Below, in pieces: positions 25,918 to 33,627 of a DNA stretch of 43,701 nt. A program made the translations under genes and the position numbers. The stretch comes from Chloroflexota bacterium (GTDB lineage Bacteria; Chloroflexota; Dehalococcoidia; UBA2979). Below the pieces are notes generated by a model. The model ran no database searches, was not told the origin of the DNA, and saw nothing but the letters and a program-made list of their open reading frames with translations. The stretch spans positions 1 through 43,701 of the forward strand of contig PBEG01000023.1 of NCBI GenBank assembly GCA_002718395.1, in the 5' to 3' direction. Each line of letters begins with the position of its first letter. The first letter of the stretch is position 1.

Positions 25918-26805
25918 ATGATTATAAACATAAAATCAAAAAAATATGATACTTCTCAAAAACCTCTGATTATGGGCATATTAAATCTTTCTACTGATTC
26001 ACCCATTGCTGAATCAGTAACATCAGTTGATCAAGCTGTGAACAGGGCTAAACAATTAATTTTTGAAGGCGCTACAATTATTGATGTAGGTGCTGATTCA
26101 ACTAGTTCTAAGGCATCTGGAATAGACATCAAAGATGAAGCTGAACTAATTAAACTAGTCGTAAATCAGTTAAGCGATCTAGGCATAGTTGTTTCAATTG
26201 ATACATGGAAACCTGCTATTGCAGAAGTTGCACTAAAAGCAGGAGCCAGCATTGTTAATGATGTTACTGGTTTTCGAGATCCTGTAATGGTTCAAATAGC
26301 AAAAGAATATTCTGCAATTGCTCTTGCGATGCATATGAGAGGCGATCCAAAGCAACATTATGAAGTTGATCAAAGTTACCTGTCAATTCAAAATGAAGTT
26401 TTTGATTATTTAAAACAACAAAATGCAATGCTTAATGAGCATGGAATCAATGATGTTTGGATTGATCCAGGTTTTGGTTTTGGCAAGTCTGCTAAAGATA
26501 ATGTTGCTTTATTTCATTCGATTGCAAAGTACAAAAAATTAAAACTACCCATAGTTATTTCTGCTTCTAGAAAAGGTTTTTTGGCAGAATTAATTGGAAT
26601 GGGTAATACACAAAAAGGCGATGAATTACTTGAAGCTACAATGTTATTTAACATTCTGTCCTTTTTGTTAGGAGCGGATATACTTCGTGTTCATGATGTA
26701 AAAAATATGCACACTACAATTGAAACATTGCATGGCCTAGGACACTATAAGGATGATCCTGGTATTCAATCAGATTATTATGGTGCATTGAAACAGCTAT
26801 TTTAA
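25918..26805 (+). CDS. Dihydropteroate synthase-like protein, divergent
   Basis: The 295-residue product has the DHPS TIM barrel. Motifs kept are IMGILN, VSIDTWKPAIAEVALKAGASIVNDVTG, DPGFGFGKSAKDN, the SRKGFL lysine/arginine and the final RVHDV. Two substrate loops differ. The usual NVTPDSFSDGG reads NLSTDSPIAESV, and DIGGESTRPGA reads DVGADSTSSKASG. Loops 1 and 2 bind p-aminobenzoate and pyrophosphate, so folate synthesis activity is uncertain. It may be a FolP2-type paralog or a lineage variant. A TATAAT at 25858-25863 could be its -10 box. No Shine-Dalgarno is clear. The 3' end overlaps the convergent small gene by nine bases. Confidence 0.75.
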   Translation: MIINIKSKKYDTSQKPLIMGILNLSTDSPIAESVTSVDQAVNRAKQLIFEGATIIDVGADSTSSKASGIDIKDEAELIKLVVNQLSDLGIVVSIDTWKPAIAEVALKAGASIVNDVTGFRDPVMVQIAKEYSAIALAMHMRGDPKQHYEVDQSYLSIQNEVFDYLKQQNAMLNEHGINDVWIDPGFGFGKSAKDNVALFHSIAKYKKLKLPIVISASRKGFLAELIGMGNTQKGDELLEATMLFNILSFLLGADILRVHDVKNMHTTIETLHGLGHYKDDPGIQSDYYGALKQLF

Positions 26806-27045
26806 ATTTAATTTATTATAAATTGTCTTTGAAATTTCTTCATGTTGATCTGGCTCAACAGGGATAGGCAATTGCTGCATTTCTGATATCAATATACCTT
26901 TGATTGCCTCAATTATTTCTGTATCCAGCTTTTCCTCTTCTTGAATATGATTGTTAATATTTTCAAAATCATAAAGGACGACTTGCCTGAAACCAAAATC
27001 TGCGACTGCTCTTTGAATGATTGTTTGGATCGTTACATTATTCAT
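26797..27045 (-). CDS. Small unknown protein coupled to the SDR gene
   Basis: The 82-residue product is not recognised. It is soluble and acidic, with two likely helices and a central PIPVEPDQHEE stretch. It contains no cysteine, membrane segment or known motif. Its ATG overlaps the SDR stop as ATGA, which suggests translational coupling and argues that the ORF is real. Its end overlaps the DHPS-like gene from the other strand by nine bases. Confidence 0.55.
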   Translation of the reverse strand: MNNVTIQTIIQRAVADFGFRQVVLYDFENINNHIQEEEKLDTEIIEAIKGILISEMQQLPIPVEPDQHEEISKTIYNKLNLK

Positions 27046-27800
27046 TGTGCTAAGCTACCTCCATTAATTTCAAAAAGTGAACCTGTTATATAGGAAGCTT
27101 GATCAGAGCATAAGAATGCAACCATAGGTGCAATTTCTTCTGGGCGACCTGCTCGTTTCATTGGTATGCCCTTTTCCCATTTTTCAAATAATTCTTTGCT
27201 ACCAGTGCTGCCTCTAGATTGCTGAGTATCTATAAGGCCAGGCACGATACAATTGATTCTAATATTTTGTGTTGCAAATTCTAGACTGGCCGTTTTTGTA
27301 AGATGAATGATTCCTGCTTTAGTGACGCCATATGCTACAGAGTTATATGATCCTTTAATTCCAGAGCCAGATGAGAAATTAATTACTGAGCCACCATCCT
27401 TTTCCATTAATGGTATGCCATATTTACAACAGAGAAATGTACCTGTTAAGTTGGTACCCAAAGTTAAATTCCATTCGAATTCTGATGTTTCAGTTACTTT
27501 ACCAGCATTAATTTTAATGCCTGCATTATTTACAAGAATGTCTAATCTGGAATATTTTTTGTTAATACTATCAAAAAAATCTTTTACTTCATCAATTTTT
27601 GAAATATCAAGCTGCATAAATGTAACATCTAGTTTTTTTGCTTGAAATTCCTGAGCTTCTTTTTCACCAAGAGGGACATTTCTATCGGCAAGAATTACTG
27701 TAGCATCATTTTCTGCTAGCTCTCTAACAATTTCTTTACCAATACCGGTAGCTCCTCCTGTAACAACTGCTATTTTATTCTCTAATAATTTATTTGCCAT
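27042..27800 (-). CDS. Short-chain dehydrogenase/reductase (SDR)
   Basis: The 252-residue product is a classical SDR. It has the TGGATGIGKE cofactor loop, LVNNAGI, the catalytic Ser in NFSSGSGIKG and YGVTKAG (YxxxK), and the C-terminal VAFLCSDQASYITGSLFEINGG. A charged DR after the second strand (LADRNVP) suggests NAD(H) preference. It probably oxidises or reduces an alcohol or ketone; the substrate is not visible. It is coupled to the small gene downstream and divergent from the amidase. Confidence 0.9.
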   Translation of the reverse strand: MANKLLENKIAVVTGGATGIGKEIVRELAENDATVILADRNVPLGEKEAQEFQAKKLDVTFMQLDISKIDEVKDFFDSINKKYSRLDILVNNAGIKINAGKVTETSEFEWNLTLGTNLTGTFLCCKYGIPLMEKDGGSVINFSSGSGIKGSYNSVAYGVTKAGIIHLTKTASLEFATQNIRINCIVPGLIDTQQSRGSTGSKELFEKWEKGIPMKRAGRPEEIAPMVAFLCSDQASYITGSLFEINGGSLAQ

Positions 27801-27877
27801 CGTAATGTCTTTCTTGTATTTATTTTTGCCTTATATATACTAAAATAAAATTAAATAAATTTAAATAAGATAACATA

Positions 27878-29422
27878 ATGATTGATAACGACATAACTTT
27901 TGCAAATATAAGAACCTTATCTGGATTAATTAAAGATAAGGAAATTTCGCCAGTTGAATTAATCAGTATTTTTTTAGAAAAAATTGAAAAATTAAATCCT
28001 GCCTTATCAGCCTTTATTACTATTGCAAATGAATCAGCATATAGGGATGCCGAGCTAGCAGAAAAAGCAATTATGGCTGGAGATTATAAAGGCATGTTGC
28101 ATGGCATACCAATTGCTTTAAAAGATAATATTTTTACTAATGGCGTTTTAACAACTGCTGCAACACCAGGACTCAAAGAACATATTCCAAATTATAGTGC
28201 AACTTGTTGGCAAAACTTTGAAGATGCTGGTTCTATTTTGATTGGCAAAACTATGTTACATGAATATGCTATTGCAGCATCTTTATGGTCAGATGGTTAT
28301 GGTGCAGCTCGCAATCCATGGGATCAAGTTAAAACAACTAATGGTTCGTCAAGTGGTTCAGCTGCTGCTGTAGCAGCAGGATTAAGTACTGTCGGTATAG
28401 GAACAGAAACAGGAGCTTCTGTGAGAAGACCTGCTTCTTTTTGCGGTTTAGTCAGCATGCTTGGTACATACGGAAGGATTAGTAGGTACGGAGTTATTCC
28501 AAATTCTTGGTCATTAGATCATGTAGGTATTATGACTAGAGAAGTTGATGATGCTCAAATTGTTTATGAAGCAATTGCAGGGCACGATCACAAAGATCCT
28601 ACTTCTCTTCAACAAGATATCTATTCAAATAAAAACTTAACTCGTGAATCTAACAATTTAATTGGTGCAATCATGTGGGATCATATAGAAGGCTCTGTTG
28701 ACGAAGATGTCATGGTTGCAATGAAAGAAGCTGTACAAATATTACAGGATGCTGGGGTAAAAATTATTGAAATACAGTCAAGTGCTTTAGATTTTGCAGC
28801 ACTGACTTCATCTGTAATGATGAAATCAGAAGTCACAGCAGCACATAGTCATGCTTTGCAATTGTCTCCTGAAAAATATTCAGATTCATTGCGTGCATTA
28901 TTGTTGGCTGGTCAAGATAACAAAACTGAAGATTATTTATTGGCTTTGCAAGCGAGACGATTAATTCATAATGAAGTTAAAGGATTTTTTGATGATATAG
29001 ATTTTATTATTGTTCCAACAACTGCCACAGTAGCAACAAATATTGTTGATGGATTTAGTGCAATGAGAGATCGACCATTTGAGGTAGGTGGAAATTGGCA
29101 TAACTTGCATCGCGTTTCTTCATTGTTAGGACTACCAACTATTTCTTTACCTCACTCTTTAAATGATGATGGGCTTCCTACAAGTGTACAATTTATTTTT
29201 GATCATTACGAAGAAAAAAAATTGTTCGAATTTTCTAAATTTTATAGGTCGCTACAACCCTGGGACAAGAAGCCATCGCTAGAGTATGAACCATCCGAGA
29301 TGATCAAAGAGAAAAATATTGATAAAGGGGGGCAGGTTAAGCCGGATCCTAATTTTTTGCATCAACAAACTTCTGCTTTAAACAAACTAGTCACTGATCC
29401 ATTTACTGAACCAATGTTTTAG
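27878..29422 (+). CDS. Amidase signature family hydrolase
   Basis: The 514-residue product has the Ser-cisSer-Lys triad: Lys in GIPIALKDN, cis-Ser in NGSSSGSAAAVAAG and the nucleophile Ser in GTETGASVRRPASFCGL. GatA-type glutaminyl-tRNA transamidation is unlikely because no gatB or gatC is adjacent and the C-terminus differs. It is probably a hydrolase for an organic amide. The nearby RidA, MDR and SDR genes fit a nitrogen-compound catabolism region. It is convergent with the MDR gene, with a seven-base gap. Confidence 0.88.
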   Translation: MIDNDITFANIRTLSGLIKDKEISPVELISIFLEKIEKLNPALSAFITIANESAYRDAELAEKAIMAGDYKGMLHGIPIALKDNIFTNGVLTTAATPGLKEHIPNYSATCWQNFEDAGSILIGKTMLHEYAIAASLWSDGYGAARNPWDQVKTTNGSSSGSAAAVAAGLSTVGIGTETGASVRRPASFCGLVSMLGTYGRISRYGVIPNSWSLDHVGIMTREVDDAQIVYEAIAGHDHKDPTSLQQDIYSNKNLTRESNNLIGAIMWDHIEGSVDEDVMVAMKEAVQILQDAGVKIIEIQSSALDFAALTSSVMMKSEVTAAHSHALQLSPEKYSDSLRALLLAGQDNKTEDYLLALQARRLIHNEVKGFFDDIDFIIVPTTATVATNIVDGFSAMRDRPFEVGGNWHNLHRVSSLLGLPTISLPHSLNDDGLPTSVQFIFDHYEEKKLFEFSKFYRSLQPWDKKPSLEYEPSEMIKEKNIDKGGQVKPDPNFLHQQTSALNKLVTDPFTEPMF

Positions 29423-29429
29423 TTTAGTG

Positions 29430-30398
29430 CTATATTTTAATGATGACTCTGCCAAATGCTTTTCTTGATTCAGCATATTGATGTGCTTTAATTGCCTCAT
29501 TAAAGTTAAACACCTTGTCTATGTATACTGCAAATTCTTTGTTAGCAACATTCTTGAGAATGTTACCTACTAAGTCATATACTCTAGTAAAATTTTTTGA
29601 CTGCTCAGAAGCCAATAGCATGCCATTAAAAGATATATTTTTTTTCATCAACAATCCAATATCAACCTTATTATCACTTCTACTAGCATTACCAACAGCA
29701 ATAACTTTACCACGATACTTTGTAGCATCAATTGCTTGCTCTAAGGCTTGTCCACCAACTGGATCAATTGCTAAATCAACGCCTACACCATTAGTTATTT
29801 TTTTTACCTCATCAACAACATTACTTTTTGTATGAACAATAATATCATTGACTCCAATTTCTTTTAATTTAGAAACTTTTTTTTCGTCTGACACTGTTCC
29901 GATTATATGTGCTTTATGCTGGTGAGCAAATTGAGCAATGGCAATGCCGAGACCGCCAGATATGCCATTCACTAGAATGATTTGCCCTTTATCTAAATGA
30001 CCAAATTCAAATAAGCAATCATGGGCTGTTGCAAATGTCACTGGTATGCTAGCAGCTTCTTCAAAACTAAGATTTTCAGGCATACGCCATGCTGCTTTGG
30101 CAGGTACAGATCGTAATGCAGCATGAGAGCCATTGCCACTCATCGCAACGACGTGTTCTCCAATTGAAAAATTACTTACTTCAGCACCTACTTCAGTGAT
30201 AATACCAGCAGACTGATAACCTATAACATATGGAACATTTCCAATAGGACCTAATGCTCGTGCTCTAAGATCTCCACCTTCAATACTAATTGCTTTATTT
30301 TCGAGGATAATTCCTTTTGGATGACATTGAGGATCTGGTATTTCTTCTATCTGCAATACAGACGGTGAGCCACATTCATGAATTGTTAGTGCCTGCAT
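29430..30398 (-). CDS. Quinone oxidoreductase-like MDR protein
   Basis: The 322-residue product is a zinc-free medium-chain dehydrogenase of the zeta-crystallin type. It has a GroES-like N-terminal half (GYQSAGIITEVGAEVSNFSIGEHV), the NADPH loop NGISGGLGIAIAQFA, and GVGVDLAIDPVGG. The usual zinc-binding cysteines are absent. It would reduce an enone or quinone. It starts three bases after the RidA gene on the same strand, so the two are an operon. Confidence 0.87.
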   Translation of the reverse strand: MQALTIHECGSPSVLQIEEIPDPQCHPKGIILENKAISIEGGDLRARALGPIGNVPYVIGYQSAGIITEVGAEVSNFSIGEHVVAMSGNGSHAALRSVPAKAAWRMPENLSFEEAASIPVTFATAHDCLFEFGHLDKGQIILVNGISGGLGIAIAQFAHQHKAHIIGTVSDEKKVSKLKEIGVNDIIVHTKSNVVDEVKKITNGVGVDLAIDPVGGQALEQAIDATKYRGKVIAVGNASRSDNKVDIGLLMKKNISFNGMLLASEQSKNFTRVYDLVGNILKNVANKEFAVYIDKVFNFNEAIKAHQYAESRKAFGRVIIKI

Positions 30399-30401
30399 AT
30401 T

Positions 30402-31643
30402 TTATTCTCCAATAACATATGTTCCATTTTCTTTTGCATTCGGCACTGCGAAAACTTCAATTTCAATTAATAGCCCATATTGTGCTAAGCCTCCTTGAAA
30501 TGTAGTTCGCGTAGGATACGGAGGTGTAAAGTAAGATTCATAAACTGAGTTAAATTCTTCGTAATGTCTCCAGTCTACCAACGTAACTATTGATTTTACG
30601 ATATCATCTGCGCTTGAACCAAGTGTTTCTAAGGCATTACTAATGCCATCCATGATTGCTTTAGTTTGAGCTTTAATATCACCTGGACCAACTAACTTGC
30701 CCTCTAGGTCTGTTGCAACCATTCCTGAGATAGAGATAAATTCATCAGTACGAATACCTGCACAATGTGGTGCTACTCCAGGGGTTAATCGATCATCTAA
30801 AGTAACATTTGGTCTATCAGCTTTAGTTTGGTATTGACCTGTAATTGCAGTATCTACGTACTTTCTTTCTTGGTTTACTATTGCCATAACATCAAATTCA
30901 ATCAATCTATCTGGGTCTGATAATGTCCCTTGAATGGAGGCTCTTGTTGGATATGGTTGACCATAAAATTCAGCGTAAATCTCGTTGTATTTATCAAAAT
31001 CTCTCCAATCAACAATTGTTGTATGATTTTTAATTACATCTCTTGGAGTAGCGCCAACTTGTTCCAATCCAATTCGCACCCATTCTAATGCTTGTCGTGT
31101 TTGAGCCTGAATATCACCTTTTTTTATTACTTTGCCATTTTTATCGATGCCAGCAAATCCAGATAAAAAGACATAATCATCGATTTGAACAATAGCTGGC
31201 ATATTGCCAAAACCTGATAAATCAGGAATATTGATTCTTTTAACATTATTTTTTGTAGTTCCTATGCAATCAATTTCTATCAAAAAGCTATTATTTAATA
31301 ATCCTTGGCCAGACATTGAAATCGCAGGTAACTGCTCACAGTTTTTTGTTAAAACTTCTTCAAGGTGCGCAAATTGATCCCAAGACGATAGATAGGAATT
31401 TATTTTAAGCATATCTATATTATCTACTTTTAAAACCTTGCTAATGCCGTTGATATTATTGAAAATTTGATCTACTTGCGGTTTTAGAGAGGGCTTTCCT
31501 GCATTATTACCTACTACCTCTTTTTTATTACGATTAAATCCTAATGTGCCCGATACAAAAACAAAGTCATTGATATGTATTGCATTGCTATATGGGCCGA
31601 GGCCAATGGGAATTTCTTTTGAACGTAATATATTGCTAGTCAT
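30402..31643 (-). CDS. Triple-domain RidA family protein
   Basis: The 413-residue product is three RidA (YjgF/YER057c/UK114) domains in one chain, at about residues 1-133, 134-270 and 271-413. RidA proteins normally are about 130 residues and form homotrimers that hydrolyse reactive enamines and imines. Domains 2 and 3 keep the key Arg in YPTRASIQG and YPTRTTFQG; domain 1 has LPAISMSG without it. The terminal Glu segment is in all three (LIEIDCIG, LIEFDVMA, LIEIEVFA). AAGGAG lies five bases before the ATG. It leads an operon with the MDR gene and is divergent from the selenoprotein. Confidence 0.88.
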   Translation of the reverse strand: MTSNILRSKEIPIGLGPYSNAIHINDFVFVSGTLGFNRNKKEVVGNNAGKPSLKPQVDQIFNNINGISKVLKVDNIDMLKINSYLSSWDQFAHLEEVLTKNCEQLPAISMSGQGLLNNSFLIEIDCIGTTKNNVKRINIPDLSGFGNMPAIVQIDDYVFLSGFAGIDKNGKVIKKGDIQAQTRQALEWVRIGLEQVGATPRDVIKNHTTIVDWRDFDKYNEIYAEFYGQPYPTRASIQGTLSDPDRLIEFDVMAIVNQERKYVDTAITGQYQTKADRPNVTLDDRLTPGVAPHCAGIRTDEFISISGMVATDLEGKLVGPGDIKAQTKAIMDGISNALETLGSSADDIVKSIVTLVDWRHYEEFNSVYESYFTPPYPTRTTFQGGLAQYGLLIEIEVFAVPNAKENGTYVIGE

Positions 31644-31693
31644 GTTTCTCCTTAAAATCTATCCTAGAGTGTGTAATTTATTTATTACATTGT

Positions 31694-31723
31694 TTGTTAA
31701 TTGTGCTAGTGTTAGATTATATT
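31694..31723 (+). promoter_or_regulatory. Candidate sigma70 promoter of the selenoprotein gene
   Basis: TTGTTA (31694-31699) and TATATT (31718-31723) are 18 bases apart in the divergent region between the RidA and selenoprotein genes. The expected start is near 31730, leaving a very short leader that only just covers GAGG at 31733-31736. Confidence 0.35.
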
Positions 31724-31739
31724 CGATTTAGTGAGGTAA

Positions 31740-32612
31740 TTGGACATTAATCAAGAAGAACTCGATAACAAAATAGCAAATTGGCTTAATTTGGAAGCTC
31801 AATCTGAAATTCCATTTACAATTGACTATAACTTTAGTAGTGATAAAGAAGAAAAATTTGCAAGATGGGTGATGATGGCAAGTTCAGTTCATAGTGAATT
31901 TAAATTTTCTATGAATGATAAAATTGCTTGGCACCAACCTTTAAAACCTTTGGCATTAAGTAAGATTGGTCTTGTAACTACAGCTGGAGTAAGGCTTCGA
32001 ACAGATACTCCATACTTAACTAATTGTGAAGATACTGATTCATCATTTAGAACTTTACCTAGTAATCCTAATGCTCAATATCAAATTGATCATTTACATT
32101 ACGATCATACTGCAGCAGACTTGGATATTAATTGCATTTTTCCTATTGAACCATTATGTCAGTTGAGGGCTAGTGGTATTATTGGTTCAGTTGCAGAAAA
32201 TCATATTGGCATGATGGGTTGTATTTCTAATACATCAAAACTGGTAAATGAGTCAATTCCAAAAATTATCGACATCTTGTTGAGTCAACAGGTAGATTAT
32301 GTCATTTTAACTCCTGGCTGATGGTTGTGCCATCGGTCCGTGGGACTGATCCAAAATTCTATTGAAAATGTTGGCATTGCTACAATTTCAGTAACTATGA
32401 AACCAGAAATCACTTATTATGTACAGGTGCCACGTTCAGCACATATAAGGTTTCCTTTAGGTAATCCTATTGGTGAAGCAAATAAAATTGATGATCAGAA
32501 AATTGTAGTACATGATTTGTTAAGACTTTTTGAAATAATTCAATTACCAGGAACAATTTTTGAATTGCCATATAGGTGGAAACGAAAAATTGAATCATTT
32601 CAAGGTGAATAG
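31740..32612 (+). CDS. GrdB-family selenoprotein with in-frame TGA read as selenocysteine
   Basis: The track gives two ORFs (31740-32321 and 32325-32612), but they share one frame, separated by a single TGA at 32319-32321. Read through, they make a 290-residue protein of the glycine/sarcosine/betaine/proline reductase selenoprotein B family. The N-half has KIGLVTTAGVRL and HYDHTAADLDINCIFPIEPL, and the C-half has HRSVGLIQNSIENVGI. The TGA is codon 194 in VILTPG-U-WLCHRSVG, a UxxC redox motif where GrdB-type proteins carry Sec. A hairpin with SECIS features follows. TGA is a normal stop in nadE, ccmE and others, so code reassignment is unlikely. The start is TTG 31740 after GAGG, with a short spacing of three bases. 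By inference it is a thiol/selenol reductase or a lyase-like enzyme; the substrate is unknown. selA, selB, selC and selD must lie elsewhere. Confidence 0.85.
32332..32350 (+). promoter_or_regulatory. SECIS-like hairpin downstream of the UGA
   Basis: ATCGGTCC and GGACTGAT form an eight-pair stem with one G-U wobble around a GTG loop (32340-32342). The loop starts 18 bases after the UGA and its first base is G. As I recall, bacterial SECIS elements have the loop 16-37 bases after UGA with a G in the first two loop positions. It is the most GC-rich stretch of the gene. It would be bound by SelB to recode the UGA. Confidence 0.65.
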
Positions 32613-32618
32613 AAAATA

Positions 32619-32879
32619 ATGCCAAATAAACACAGATCGCATGTTTTAAAAATGGAAAATAAAATTTTTCTACTTCTGGAAGAATCAGAGGCATATTTAA
32701 ATTATTTGAATGTTAAAAAAAGCGAACATGATGATAAGTCAAGTAAATCTTACAGAAGCATTGAATTAGCAATCAAAGAGTGCCAGGATTTGATCTATAG
32801 CTTGGATACTATTATTTTAGATAGGCTTATGCGAATTAAAGACAGACAAATAATTTTGGATAAATTTAATGCAGAGTAA
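32619..32879 (+). CDS. Small unknown helical protein in the selenoprotein operon
   Basis: The 86-residue product is not recognised. It looks all-helical and charged (ENKIFLLLEESEAYLNYL, then SIELAIKECQDLIYSLDTI) with one cysteine and no membrane segment. It starts six bases after the selenoprotein stop and overlaps the lipoate-ligase-like gene by eleven bases, so the three genes are very likely co-transcribed. A partner or adaptor role is only a guess from position. Confidence 0.55.
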   Translation: MPNKHRSHVLKMENKIFLLLEESEAYLNYLNVKKSEHDDKSSKSYRSIELAIKECQDLIYSLDTIILDRLMRIKDRQIILDKFNAE

Positions 32880-33627
32880 AAACATTTATTTTTCTGATGA
32901 AAGTTTTTCTTCTAAAAACAAGCCAGGTTTTGACATTGCTATATCACGAACTTTATTAGACCAAGTATCCCTTAACCAATACCCTTCAGTACTGCGAGTT
33001 TATAAAGGAACTGAACAAATTGCTTTTGGTCCTTCTGACGTACGAAATGATGGCTATGATTCTGCAGTATCCTATCTGAAGAAAAAAAAATTTTCTGCAG
33101 TTAATCGATTAACAGGTGGGCATGCAGTAATCTTTCATCCTGGCACGTTGATTTTTGGTTGGATGTTCCATGATTTACAGGCTAGATTGAAAATGCATTA
33201 CTATTTTGAGCTTGTTAGCAATTTTTTTCAAAGTATCATCAATGATTTTGGATTAAATTGTTTTGTTGGAGAGGTAGATGGTGAATATTGCTCAGGTCAG
33301 TATAGCTTAAACTTAGATAAAAAAGTAAAAGTTGCGGGAATAGCACAGCGTATTGTCAATCGAGCAGTTTATATCGGAGGTTTTATTGCTATTAATAATA
33401 GCGATCTCATAAAAGAAATGCTAATTCCAATTTACAAAGACTTAGGGATTAAGTGGGACCCTCAAACTGTTGGTGCGCTTAATGATTATGACCGAACAAT
33501 TGATTTTACAAGCCTATCTTCAAAAATATCCTATAAGTTACATGAAAATTATAATGTACATGAATTATTAGTCAATCAAGATATTTTACAAAATTCAAAA
33601 AAAAATCAAGACAAATACGCAGTTTGA
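32869..33627 (+). CDS. Lipoate-protein ligase-like protein (BPL/LplA/LipB family)
   Basis: The 252-residue product has the BPL/LplA catalytic core. VNRLTGGHAVIFHPG matches the family RRxTGGxAVxH loop, and KKVKVAGIAQR carries the conserved Lys at about residue 153, with GEYCSGQYSLN before it. It would transfer a lipoyl, octanoyl or similar acyl group to a carrier protein. The C-terminal accessory domain of E. coli LplA is absent. It overlaps the small gene upstream and ends in TGA, directly abutting the next gene on the other strand. Whether it acts with the selenoprotein is unknown. Confidence 0.75.
   Translation: MQSKNIYFSDESFSSKNKPGFDIAISRTLLDQVSLNQYPSVLRVYKGTEQIAFGPSDVRNDGYDSAVSYLKKKKFSAVNRLTGGHAVIFHPGTLIFGWMFHDLQARLKMHYYFELVSNFFQSIINDFGLNCFVGEVDGEYCSGQYSLNLDKKVKVAGIAQRIVNRAVYIGGFIAINNSDLIKEMLIPIYKDLGIKWDPQTVGALNDYDRTIDFTSLSSKISYKLHENYNVHELLVNQDILQNSKKNQDKYAV

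Noticed and set aside
27307-27645. 112-residue plus-strand ORF inside the SDR gene
   Set aside because: It is a shadow of the SDR reading frame with no independent support.
29515-29835. 106-residue plus-strand ORF inside the MDR gene
   Set aside because: It is antisense to a well-supported gene and looks like composition-driven open frame.
32325-32612. Separate gene starting at TTG 32325
   Set aside because: It has no Shine-Dalgarno of its own, begins in the middle of the UxxC motif and is in frame with the upstream ORF. It is the C-terminal part of the selenoprotein.
31740-32612. Pseudogene broken by a nonsense mutation, or TGA read as Trp
   Set aside because: The TGA falls exactly at the family's Sec position with a hairpin behind it, and both halves look intact. 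TGA ends nadE, ccmE, the SDR, the lipoate-ligase-like gene and the acyl-CoA synthetase beta gene, so it is a normal stop here.
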